This document shows positions 1 through 10,680 of a stretch of DNA of 64,000 bases, piece by piece (position 1 is the stretch's first letter; each line of letters begins with the position of its first letter). The stretch covers positions 3,856,101 to 3,920,100 of the forward strand of contig VFFE01007215.1 in NCBI GenBank assembly GCA_008921705.1, in the 5' to 3' direction. The notes under the pieces were generated by a model, which worked only from the letters and a program-made list of their open reading frames with translations, did no database searches and had not been told where the DNA came from. The translations under genes and the position numbers were made by a program. The DNA is from Burhinus oedicnemus. Lineage: Eukaryota; Chordata; Aves; Charadriiformes; Burhinidae.

Positions 1-1839
1 GTGGCTTTGAAGGCTCACCAGTAGAGACTGGATCAACACTTCAACATTGCTAACCACTCCTGAGAAATTGCTTTAAGGGTTTTGTTTATAGTGAAATATC
101 CAAGTATTACTTCTTTCCTTTTAGACCACTGTGCATCATGAAAGGAGAACACGTATGTCTGCATTTCTGTCAGGAGACTTGGGATCAGACTACCATCTCA
201 ACGGCGCGAGAAAATATTTTTCTGTTTGGGTACACTTCTGACATCAGCAGGTGGTAGCTTGCACTGAAATCCAGAGCACTGATATAAGCGTAGAATTTAA
301 TCACACACTCAGTGTTCACTGAGTGCTCATTTTGAATATCAAAGCCTTCCAGGGACAGATTTTTCATTTCACTTACACCAGTGTAAAACTCAAGTATGTA
401 CAGTGATTTTTTTTTTTTTTCCTGTTGTTTCTAAATTGCACTGAGGTAACTGACAGCAAATTTAGCTGACTATTTCTGAGACAGTGCACTTGAACAGTAT
501 GGCCATTGCACACAGTCTGGTCATATAAATAGGAATGGTTCTGTTTCAGGAGCAATATATAAATATCCATCATACTTGGACACATTGACTTTTAAACAAA
601 GGTCTTCTGCCAAATGTACATTTAAAAAGAATTAAATACTATTTGGAAAAGCTAAGAAAAATCTACTTATAAAAAACTTTGTTATATTTTATATCTTTTA
701 ATACAGAAAATTCTCCAATTTTTCTGTTTGAATACAAGGATACTGTCGAGCAAGTTTTGTTAACTTCCAGATATTTTAACTGATTTTATTATTTATGTGG
801 GTGTGTGATGGAAGGATGAGAATAAACATAAATTACCATTTCATATGTTAAACCATTCCTTCAACAGAGAATTACAAAGCAGACAATGATGAAAGATACA
901 TTTGATTCTAACAGATTGCACTGTTTCACCTGGAGGAAGGCTGTGGGCTGCCCAAACTGTACAGTAGGTCCAATTTCAGACATTTTGTACAGACAAATGC
1001 TCCTAAGCGTGGAAGATTCAAGTGCAAAAGTGCAGACAGAAAGGGAGCCAGTCAGCTCCAGAAGGGACATGGCACTGCTGCAAATGCCAACTCAGGCTCC
1101 TCTATCCTTACAGCTAGATTAATGGTAGGGGGGAAAAATTCCCCTTATATCACGTAGTACTGTATCAGTGTCATAAAAGCCTGAGGCTAAGCTTCCCAAG
1201 GGAGAGATCTCTAAAGTGAATAGACTGGAAAAGAATGTAATCCCACCTAAGCTTCCTGTGCCTCATGTACAGACACAACAACAGCAGTGCCTTAAGGAGA
1301 GCTGTTGAGGGGTTTTTTTGTAGTTAAAGCAGAGAGAAATACGAAAAATCTTGTACTTTCCTGAAATTATGAAAAAAGGGAACAAAACCCTTGACAAAAG
1401 CTCAAAAGCAGTAAAACAGACAAATCTATAGTCAATTACAGATTATATTGGCTTTTCTTATTTTAATGAGGAATTTCTCTTACATATAAGGATTGATATT
1501 CACATATCTTCCATGTTATCCTCTTTTCCTCTGACTAGTCTGCAGAACAAAGAAATACAGAAATGACCAGTTTAGAACACATCAAGGGACCATCAAGTCC
1601 AGTGAGGAGGCACATGAATCATCATTGAATTCACCCTCATTGAAATCAGAAAAACCAGGAAATAGGCAGCTGACTACCCCTTCCAAAATAACTAGGATCT
1701 ACTGCTCTTGCAACGTAACACTATACAGTGAATCATTTTTTGCCTTTTGCCTTGTTATATATACTCTCATCACAGTCACCATCCAGAATACTGGTCTTTT
1801 CCCGAGAAACTCCCTTCCACAAACAAGATCTAGAAGGGA
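1..1839. other. AT-rich unique non-coding DNA
   Basis: No recognisable gene or repeat family was seen. Open frames are short (under 105 codons), start at arbitrary ATGs and resemble no protein I know. A run of 14 T lies at 407-420. The right part, from about 1620, may already belong to the old CR1 copy, but alignment by eye becomes convincing only near 1840. Confidence 0.6.
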
Positions 1840-3190
1840 TTCAGACAGACCAGTGAGTTTGAATTTAATCTCTGGTAAGATGATAACACCTATAATAATA
1901 AGATTACTGAGCAAGTGGATAAATAGAGTTTGCTAAAAAAGTGCCAGAATAGTTTCTGTAAGGGAAAACCCTGCCAGTCCTAAAAACTAACAGTACACGA
2001 GAATGTCTAACAACATGTGAATGAAGGGGATTCCCATGAACATAGCACAGCTGGATTTCCAAAAGACCTTCAAAGTTACTGAAAAAAGAAATAAATTCCA
2101 GTAGACTGGAGGAAGCATCCATTTCTGGACTGAATGCTAATCAAAAGATCAAAAACAAATACTAGAGCTTAATCTTTGCTGTTCAGGGTGTAAAGCAAGT
2201 CAACAGTGGCATCCCTCAGATACTAGTCTCAGTGAACATCATCATCAATGACCTAAAAAAGGAAATGGGAAGAAGGGTCCAAGCCTTCCCAAAGCAAATG
2301 CGGCAGCTAACAAGGAGAAACTCCAGAAGTACCTCACAAATCTGAGAAAACAAGCATAAAGGTGACAATTGAGCTTCAGTGGAGATAAACATGTGCTAGT
2401 GTACCATAACCTAATGCTGGATCTGACAGTTCCAGCTGACAACAGAGAACTTGGAGCCACCACTTACAGCACTGCAAAACCATCCACCCACTGTGCAGTG
2501 GCAGCCAAAAAGGTCACAAAATAAATTCTGGACATTGCTGGGAAGGAGTTTTAAGAGCCCCAGAGAGTGGCATCATTTTGCTAGGTCCCTGGTGCGTAGT
2601 GCACAGCTCGAATCATCTCAAGAAAGACACAGTAGATGGAGCTGGGGAAGGTACAGAGAAGGGCAACTGAACTGAACATGGGGAGGGAGTAGCTGCCTTA
2701 CAAGGAGGGACTAAAAGGTTGAGGTTCCTTGGTCTGCAGGGAGAAGGCTGAGGTGGAGATGTTTAAGGTTTCTAAAATCATGAAAGCAGAGGACATGGAA
2801 CTTTGTTCACCAAATCCCGTAATAATTACACTAGAAGGCACTTATTAAAACTAATAGGAGGTTGGTTAAAACAAGTAAAGAAAGTCAATGTTTATACAGC
2901 AGGCAGTGCCCTTCTGGAATTTGAGAGGCAGATTAGGAGGTTAACAGTGTCAGCATGTTAAAAATTAGTTATTCAGCGATAATAGATCCATTTATACATA
3001 CTAGAAGAACTCAATTGTAGGTATCCTCTAACATCCCAAACAACAGTTTTGGATGTGTAAACTATAAAGATACGGACATCAAAAATTGGTTGTGTGATGC
3101 ATGCTCTCCCTAAACAGCACCTTATTGCCACATGATGCTGGGTTAGATGACCAGCACTGACCCAGTAAGACTTTTATTGTATTTTTATGG
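1840..3190 (+). mobile_element. Ancient degraded CR1-type LINE (RT region to 3' end)
   Basis: This is a non-LTR retrotransposon fossil. In order it resembles CR1 ORF2 from the middle of the reverse transcriptase onward. 'CCAGTGAGTTTGA' near 1850 matches the conserved stretch before motif A. A 'CTGGATTTCCAAAAG' box at 2051-2065 corresponds to motif A (LDFQKAF-like). 'AGTGGCATCCCTCAG' at 2205-2219 encodes SGIPQ, the motif B box, followed by an IND-like segment at 2241-2252. The connection and 3' domain follow (2490-2960), and the end near 3140-3175 resembles 'gggctagatgaccnnnntgacccagta'. Many stops and indels break every frame. It looks closer to the old CR1 groups common in turtles and ancient in birds than to the copies at 14 and 62 kb. 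The subfamily name is uncertain and the 5' boundary approximate. Identification is from remembered family sequence, not a search. Confidence 0.78.
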
Positions 3191-3973
3191 CCTCAACCAC
3201 ACTGTTTCTTCCCATAAAATACAAGATTGTGTCTGAAAATGTTTCTTCTTGTTGGATTGATATTTATTCATTTAAAATGCAATGGCTATCATCCACCCTC
3301 TTTTTCTACATAAAGAAAAAAGAAAAACACCTGATTCATCTTTGTCACACCATTCACTGTTTTATAAATTCCCATACACTGCATTGAACATCTTAAAGGT
3401 AAAGGGTTCCTATTCCATCCTCTGAGTTACCTCAAATGCTTCTACTTATTTTTTTATATAAGGCAATTAATACTAGCTACTCTTCCAGATGGTTTTACCT
3501 AACAGACATTAGGAAGCTGATTGTCACTACACTGTATATCTTTCTAAACTTGAGAAACATGATTGTGCCCTGAGCAGAGGTTTCCACTGAGCTGTCTACT
3601 AAGATGTCCAGGTAGGCTTCCTAACTATACATCATTTAAGCCATACAATGTAAACGTTCACCTCCACTGCTTGACCTTGCATTTATGAATACTGAACATC
3701 TTTTCTCACACAGGTATCTCTTAAATATCTCACAGTCTTGTCTGGCAAAGAATAATCAAACAATAATCTTATGGACTTTATCCTAACTTCTGCTTTCTCC
3801 TTTTCGAGATCATGAGTAAATACTGGATTTCATATGGAAATCTAAGGCATTCTTGTCGCATCTATTCTCTCCCTTACTTTTAGTTTTTATCTCATCCTTC
3901 CCTACGCAAAACTACCATGGATCTTCCATTTGTCTTGTTTTCCATTCCTAAATGAACTAAGTATTGGAAACAT

Positions 3974-4028
3974 ATTTTTTTTTTTTTGGAGGGGGGTGCA
4001 GGTGGGAAGGTTTTTTTGGGTTTTTTTT
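3974..4028. repeat. T/G-rich low-complexity tract
   Basis: A run of T is followed by GGAGGGGGG, a G-rich spacer, then further T and G runs. It is simple-sequence DNA with no coding content; the 91-codon frame crossing it is an artefact of this composition. Confidence 0.85.
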
Positions 4029-4570
4029 AAACCACTTGAGCCAGCTATCCTTTCTGATCATCCTAACTTGCTATCAGTTCTGATTAAATCATCTGTGAGC
4101 TCATCACCTCCTATACAATTCACAGATAATCATATTTCTCAGCCTTTCAGTGTAAGCAGAACAGTTACCTGTCCACATGCTAAAACAGGTTATCACAGTG
4201 TGTGAAGCCAAATATAATCTTTGTTGCTTTGGTGAATGATGACCTATATGCTTAGCACAAGGACAGAGTGGCATGGCAAGCAAAATATCTAGAATTTAGT
4301 TTATCCTTCCTGAAATTATTTTTGAACATTTAATTCGGATTGGCAAGAAATCAAAATTTTTGAGGAGAAAATTCATAATCACAACAGGTATACATAAGGA
4401 TGGCCTACTCCCATTTCTTTAAGAAATACAAATTTTTGAAACCAGTTTTTAAGAATTGAGTTGGGAAGTTATTTTAAGTTGCAGAATTTTTTTAATCACA
4501 TTTTGTTTCTCATATAACATTAAAAAAAACCCTTATATTGCTGTAATTCATGGTAATAATGATCTTGCTC

Positions 4571-4584
4571 ACTTAACGTTAAGT
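4571..4584. repeat. 14-bp perfect palindrome
   Basis: ACTTAACGTTAAGT reads the same on both strands and contains a CpG at its centre. Fourteen bases downstream, GAACATATGAC occurs twice (4598-4608 and 4624-4634, period 26). No function can be assigned. Confidence 0.7.
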
Positions 4585-6070
4585 CTATCTGAGGATGGAA
4601 CATATGACGCCGGTGACACTGCTGAACATATGACATCATTATAAAGACATAGTGAACTGAGAAACTCAAACCAGCTTTGGATATACGTGTTTTACAAATC
4701 GATACAAATTCCTTAAAGGAAGGTTCATTGTCAGAGATATTCTTCACGCCAGATGCTACCCATGCACAGACTATTTTCAGTGCCAGTAATCAGACTGGGA
4801 GAAGGTGCCTCTAGTAACAAGCTGGCAGCTAGAGTACTTTGAATTCATGGACTTTGAGTTATTTTCAGTTTTGATATTGAATTACGTTTTGCCTCTCCCT
4901 AGTGAGAAGAAGAAAGCTGCAACATATCAATGAAGTTTTGGAAAGTCAGATATTTCCACAGCTGCTGTTTCTGTCTTAGGTTTTATCTATAACTGTCTTA
5001 CTCTGCCCATTTCAATTAAAGAAAATTCCACATTTAAAAAGAAATGTTAGTTATCAATGTGATCCTACAGTACAGCTTAGAAATACTCTAGGTGGTTGTT
5101 CTATAGGAGGAAAAAATGAAAAAAACAAAAAAACAAGAAAGGAGTCCTTCTACTACATACTTGAAGTCCAACTAAATAAAATCTAAAGTAGAAAATAAAT
5201 GTTAGAAGAGACTGTGACAAACCAACCTTTTAATTTAACAAAATATCCATAAATATTCCTCATACTAAGTTTATGATAAAGTCTGGAAGTGTTAACTTCA
5301 ATTACTACTGCAAAAAACCCCAAAAAAACAGTTGAACTGAATTATCCTATAAACTCTATGGTAGTTTGTTTGAGGAAACGACATTCTAAACAGAGAAATA
5401 ACACACTGCTAGAATTTTTAAGCACGATGTACTAGCAACCTGTGCTAAAATGACATGGTCCAAATTACTTCTCAAGAAATTGCATTTGTAGTGGAGAACC
5501 TGTATTTTGATCTGAGCACCTGGTCCCTTTTGATACTTTTTTTTCTTTTCACAAACACTGAACTAAACTTTTGGTGGTTATACATTCATACAGATCCATT
5601 TTCAGGAACAAGCTCTAAGGCAGGCACAATACTTATGAAAGGAAATAAACAAAATTCCGCACATTTTATACGCCAGTACAGAATGTAATAACAAACTGTA
5701 GGTAGGTGCCCCAGCATTTTTGTGGGCTTTATAGAACAACAGCAGTACTTGTCCTGGTTTGAGGTAAAACAGGACCAATTTTCTGTTCAGTAGTGCCGTG
5801 CTGCAATTCTGGCAACTGAAGATGCAGTTTCAAGTTTTTGAACTTTTTCAGGTGCATTTAAATACATAATGACTAGATTAATTTATTTGGAAATATCAAT
5901 TTCCCATCTTTGTGTATGTTTTATGTTTTTAAACTATTAGGCTCATAGTGAAAACACTGCATGCGTTATATTTTTCTACAGCCTGTGCACGTTACAGTGA
6001 CAAAATTCCTGTTTTCAGTCACCACTCTAAACTGTTGGCTAATCTTCCTCATTTTGATACCAGCAGTTAT

Positions 6071-6108
6071 ATTGATGCAAATTAGTATGTTGTAAAAGTT
6101 GCATCAAT
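6071..6108. repeat. 10-bp inverted repeat, 18-base loop
   Basis: ATTGATGCAA (6071-6080) pairs perfectly with TTGCATCAAT (6099-6108). ATGCAAAT, the canonical octamer motif, overlaps the left arm at 6075-6082. It lies in the unexplained middle of the LTR element, just upstream of the second terminal copy. Confidence 0.7.
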
Positions 6109-6154
6109 AATTTATGGTTCAAAACTGAATTTGCTCAGAATAAGTATTTGCAAA

Positions 6155-6514
6155 TGTCCTGGTTTGAGGTAAAACAGGACCAATTTTGTTTAGTAACTTT
6201 ACTTTTTAGCTAGGCCTCTTCTAACTACTGAAATTAACAGCAAGTTGTGCAGAAAACTGGTCACTCTCAGAGTGATAAGACCCATGTGTATAGTTGATGC
6301 CAAGGAATGGGATGCAGAGAGGCTCTTGCTTGTCCTTGCTGCTATAACACCCAAGGCCAGCCAACTTTGTTATTTGCCCCGATTTCATTAAAGTAGTTTA
6401 GTTCCTTCTAAACTCATGTTTCTCTCTCTCTTTCCCTTCTCTCCTTGGAGGGAGAAGTGGGGAAGAGCATCTGTCATTTGTTTTCATTGGCCAATCCAGC
6501 CCAAAACCACGACA
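6155..6514 (+). repeat. Putative complete LTR unit
   Basis: This 360-bp unit starts with a second copy of the element's 5' terminus and ends at the element's 3' terminus beside the target duplication. It contains the ATTAAA signal (6387-6392), the pyrimidine tract and a 3' end that is an imperfect inverted repeat of its 5' end. It carries no coding frame. The base pairs just before it (TTTGCAAA) do not match those after the element, so it was not inserted here as an independent solo LTR. Confidence 0.6.
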
Positions 6515-6519
6515 GTACT

Positions 6520-7287
6520 GAAACTTAAGTGGCATTCAGCAAGAGAAGGGTCTTACAGAACAAACATAGTTTTGCACATCACATGCTATTAAAAAAAAAA
6601 GAACTACTGATTCTTAACTACATGATTTCTAAATGCTATTGAAAACCTAGGATGAAACTAAAAATCTACAGCAGAAAGGATGGACAAAGCAAGATAAATC
6701 TTAACATTTAGCAATTCTTAAAGACTGCTTGTTGCCATTTAACTCTGATCTATACGAGATTCTTGATCATCTCTATGCTGCACTGCAGGTGTGCTCCAGT
6801 GTAAACCCTGCAATCTTGCTCCCCAGAACAGTTAGCTCAAGACAAAGAATTCCCTCCACTGGCAACTAAATGCCTACAGGAGACTAGACCACACTAATCT
6901 CATCCATACACACACGAAGAAGCTGACAAGGAACATACCTGGACCTGGGAGCCACACAGAACACCTGGGATGTGCCTTAGACACAGTCAATGTGTGGCAT
7001 CATTCCACAGCACAGCACATTTCAGTTACCCAAGTAACTTCAATTAAGTGAACTTACAAACCCAGAAAGAGACTGGTTGTGAACATCACAGCAGTTTAAC
7101 TCTTCTGTATTTGTTCTGAAATGAATTAAGTATTTTCACTCAAAGAATGTGAGAGAGTCAAAAGCTGAAAGCCTGCCAGAGCTCACTATAAAAAAAACCC
7201 TGAAATTGAACTGCAGGATTAGTTCCATGTCTATAGGATCTGAAGTTTTTATTAATGTATTAACTATATATACACTTGTTATTTATC
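6520..7287. other. Unique non-coding DNA before assembly gap
   Basis: No gene or repeat family was recognised. An A run is present near 6590. The sequence stops at an assembly gap, so any feature crossing 7288 is unreadable. Confidence 0.6.
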
Positions 7288-7337
7288 NNNNNNNNNNNNN
7301 NNNNNNNNNNNNNNNNNNNNNNNNNNNNNNNNNNNNN
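7288..7337. other. Assembly gap (50 N)
   Basis: Fifty consecutive N. The true length is unknown, as round-number gaps are often placeholders. The 78-codon frame spanning it is meaningless. Confidence 0.99.
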
Positions 7338-7742
7338 GGCAGGAAAACCCAGAACAAAAAAAGTACTTGCCATAATTCTGGTTAGGATAGATGGCAAAGA
7401 GTACATTTAGTCTAGTCATCTAGTCATTCTAAGAATAGAAGCTCATAATCTGTCTTCACTGCTAGATATTTTAATGGCCTGCAGAATATATCTAACTACG
7501 TAGAACAGAAGCCTTAGAGGAAATGAAATACTCAGGGAAAAATATGATCTAATTAAAGCGTCTACAAACACATTTCAGAAATGGGATAGAATATTTAATT
7601 TTGTCAGTAACATCTGCAAAATGTTTTAATATGAGATATGTATAACCCTTCGGACTTCCAGATTTTCAGACTATGTCAGAATGTTTTACAAAATGCATTA
7701 ATTGGTACAGCAACAGTTTGAAAAAATGCACATCATTTCACT

Positions 7743-7758
7743 AAAAAAAAAAAAAAAA
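7743..7758. repeat. Poly-A run (16 A)
   Basis: Sixteen consecutive A, followed by TAAAATCAAG. No retrogene or SINE body was recognised upstream, so this is recorded as a mononucleotide repeat only. Confidence 0.9.
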
Positions 7759-7848
7759 TAAAATCAAGAAACTTTGACTGTCTGTATCAGAGTTCCTGAA
7801 CTCTGCCTCAACCTCCTCTGGCTTATCCCAATAGTACTTAATATTTGC

Positions 7849-7887
7849 AATTATAAAGATATTGTAAATTATAAAGATATTATAAAG
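7849..7887. repeat. Short tandem duplication, 18-bp period
   Basis: AATTATAAAGATATT occurs at 7849-7863 and again at 7867-7881. ATAAAG starts a partial third unit at 7882-7887. It looks like replication slippage in AT-rich DNA. Confidence 0.75.
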
Positions 7888-10627
7888 GTACACAGATTTT
7901 AGTTTTTCACATGAAATTTTGGCAGCTTCAGTTTCAGAAGCGGTTTTTTGTTTTTGTGGTTTGGTGTTGGGTTTTTTCCCTTCAGTGAAAGATATTTCTT
8001 TTTCTTGAGACTTTGCCTGCTATTTCATGTTCTTTTTCCTGAGGGCAGTATATCAGCTTAAAGAAAACACTAGGCTACAGAGGTACATGTAGTTCAAACC
8101 TCTCCCTTCTTTGCTATTAATTGGTATAGGGTTGGATAACACTAGAGGTAACAAGACAGGTGAGAACACAAACATGCAGCTCCATATTGGCAACATGAAG
8201 AGCGTGTAGGTTTTATTAATTGCTCTAGTACAAATCCACACTAAGCACATTCTGAAACAACAACGAGATTGCTTTAGCTACAGGCAAAATTTTGGTAAGA
8301 CCATTTTCTCAAATGCTTCATTCTGGAAACAGGCAAAATTTAAGTTTCATCACCTTTGTTTAATTTTCCAGTGCCACACAGTAATTCAGGACACTGTTTT
8401 GACTAAACAGATCTCCCTGGGGGAAATGGAACCTTGGTGGGGTTTACCACACTGCATGCAGATGCAGTCAACCGTTCGTACAGAAGCAAATGTAAAATAT
8501 TCCAAGATATTGGGTAGGGGACACAGAGGCCAGGGCCACCTGCTTGAAGCAATCCATAGTTCTCCTTAGGAGAGTCAAAGATATGGGTCAAAATCCTGAC
8601 ACACAGCTCTTCTGGCAACTGTTTTGCAATCCCTCTACCTACCTATGATAGGATTTTAGAGCAAAGCATTGTGCTTAGGGTGTAGTAGGAATTACCACTG
8701 CAGGATTGCAATGAATTCCTTTAGAAAAATTATTTAATACCAGCCCAACTTCAATTAAAAGTTCACTCCACTAATTGGCTTATTATTTTCATATGCTGGT
8801 AATTGAGGATATTTGATATTGGTTCATTGTCATACTAAGTATTCCTATAGTTTCTTGTTTCCAAACACTTTATAGTAAGCAAAATATCTAAATATCTTAT
8901 AAAACCCTTCTTACTCAGTGTGGAAGTCAGTGACGTCTTTTTTTGTCCTGGCTATTTGAGAAAGAGTACAATTTCTTAAGCTACCAACAAAGCTACATAA
9001 CTCACTCCTAAATCACTGTGAACTCCGTCAGACTAGTCTAGAACAACTCAGAGAACAGTTGAACAAAAGTTGAACTTCCAACTGAGTCTGAAAACAATGG
9101 TTCAAACCTAAAACAACTGAAATACCATATACGTGCTTAGGAGCATCCATGAGATTAGCTTTTATATTCACTCATTTTTATCCCAACGAGCAAAAGAGAG
9201 CCGAAAGACAGAAAGGTGCATTCCTGGTTAGTTATAAACAGAAATCCCAGAGGAGGAAAAAGCTATAGAGAAAACCTGCTTCCCACAGATGGGATCTTCT
9301 CCAGTTTGCAAATAAGGAACAGTAAGACTCTTGATAAATAAAAGTGTTCTGTTTTCAGAGCTGTCAGCCTGGTATCCTCTATGATCATTAAATCAACTTC
9401 CATTTCACATTCAAAAGAGAAAAATCACCTGGAATTAATAGAAATAAAATATAAATTTGTCCTGCTTCCTGCAAGGTGACTACTTGTCACACATCCCGTT
9501 GAGATTCCCTACAAGCCTGAAAATAAACTTCCCAATCCCGAAAGTAAGCTTCAGATGTACATAAGGCTGCGAGCTTAAGGCATGAGCATCTGTTCCCGCA
9601 GTTATTCCATTTAAAGCACACTCATTTCCAAACTGCAGTACAGGTGTCTTATGCTACCAGTCTTATCTAGAAGCTTCCTGTGTATAGAAATATTTCCCTT
9701 CTCTTATTACTTGTAATTGCATCATGTGGAATTACACTGAATAAAATATTGATTTCTAAGATTTGTGTAGCTTAAGCAATAATGCAGTTGGTAACACATC
9801 TTACAGTATTTTATCTCATCCTCTACGGCAATTTTATCAGCTTAAGTATGTTAGCTCCCAGCATATGGCATGTTAATATGCATGTTGTGGGAGTAATGCT
9901 TTCAATTTATCTACCAATAGTTGGCAGTGTTCACCCAGTTCTTTACAGGCATGACAGCAATTCGAGAGGACAGCCAAAAGCATCACACTGTCTGGGCTAG
10001 GGTTATATGCTAAACTTCAAGATTTTATCCAGGCACATTAAGTCATTCCACAAAAATTAAATTTACTTTTAAAACCTGCAAGGGTGTAAAACTTCCATTC
10101 TGCTTCCCTGTCTTTTTAATGGTTCAGGCTTCAGACATTATCTTGTATTCAGCTCAAGTACACCTCAGTACTCCTGGTAGTGTCCTTTTCTGTATCATAG
10201 TTTCACTGCCTTCTTTACTGTTCTTCCTAATTTAGATTCCCATTAATATGATCCCTCCTAAATATTAAAAAGAAGATAGCAATAATAACCTGGAGTACTT
10301 TTCTTAATCTCCCTTGATTTTACATTGAGTGGGTTTGCCCAGACAGAAGCCTGTTGAGCACCTCCCACTTTCAGATTGGTGTAATTGAAGACTTTATCAT
10401 CCTATTATTTTGGTACATTAGTTTGTGTACTTTTAAACAGACATTCTGAACCCATGAAGTCTATATGGAGATGTTAAAGGGCAAAGATAAGTTAGCACTA
10501 GCCATGTTTGAAAAATCCTAATCAAAAGTCAGCCTTCAAAGACTTCCATTTAATCTGATGGTTCTATGAACCAGTTGCAAGCTTCAATTCACATCTTCCC
10601 TCAGTGGTTTGCAGAAATGTATACACC

Positions 10628-10680
10628 TATATATTTCTGCATCTATATATATCAATATATATTTCTACATTTTTTTGTAT
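10628..10680. repeat. TA-rich low-complexity stretch
   Basis: Interrupted runs of TATATA and ATATAT separated by TTTCTGC-like and TTTCTAC-like segments, followed by a short T run. No coding content. Confidence 0.75.

Larger units (their letters stand above)
3191..5744. other. Unique non-coding DNA with low-complexity tract
   Basis: AT-rich sequence without a recognisable gene. It contains the T/G-rich tract at 3974-4028, a 14-bp perfect palindrome at 4571-4584 and a pair of 11-bp direct repeats at 4598-4608 and 4624-4634. An A-rich patch lies at about 5112-5138. The open frames present (up to 91 codons) resemble nothing known and cross low-complexity DNA. Confidence 0.6.
5745..6519 (+). mobile_element. 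LTR-type retroelement with 5-bp target duplication
   Basis: The element spans 5750-6514 and is bounded by GTACT on both sides (5745-5749 and 6515-6519), a likely 5-bp target-site duplication. It begins TGTCCTGGTTT and ends AAACCACGACA, giving imperfect terminal inverted repeats of about 11 bp and the TG...CA ends usual for LTRs. An ATTAAA polyadenylation-type signal lies at 6387-6392 and a CT-rich tract at 6419-6446. The first 33 bases recur exactly at 6155-6187, with weaker similarity for about 10 more bases. The 3' part, 6155-6514 (360 bp), therefore looks like a complete LTR by itself. Between the copies, 5795-6154 shows no gag, pol or env frame. It has no primer-binding site that I can recognise after the first copy and no polypurine tract before the second. 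It could be a solo LTR with an internal duplication, a heavily deleted provirus or a small non-autonomous element. Strand is inferred from the polyadenylation-type signal. Confidence 0.72.

Noticed and set aside
7149..7385. 78-codon frame across the 50-N gap
   Set aside because: It depends on unknown bases translated as X.
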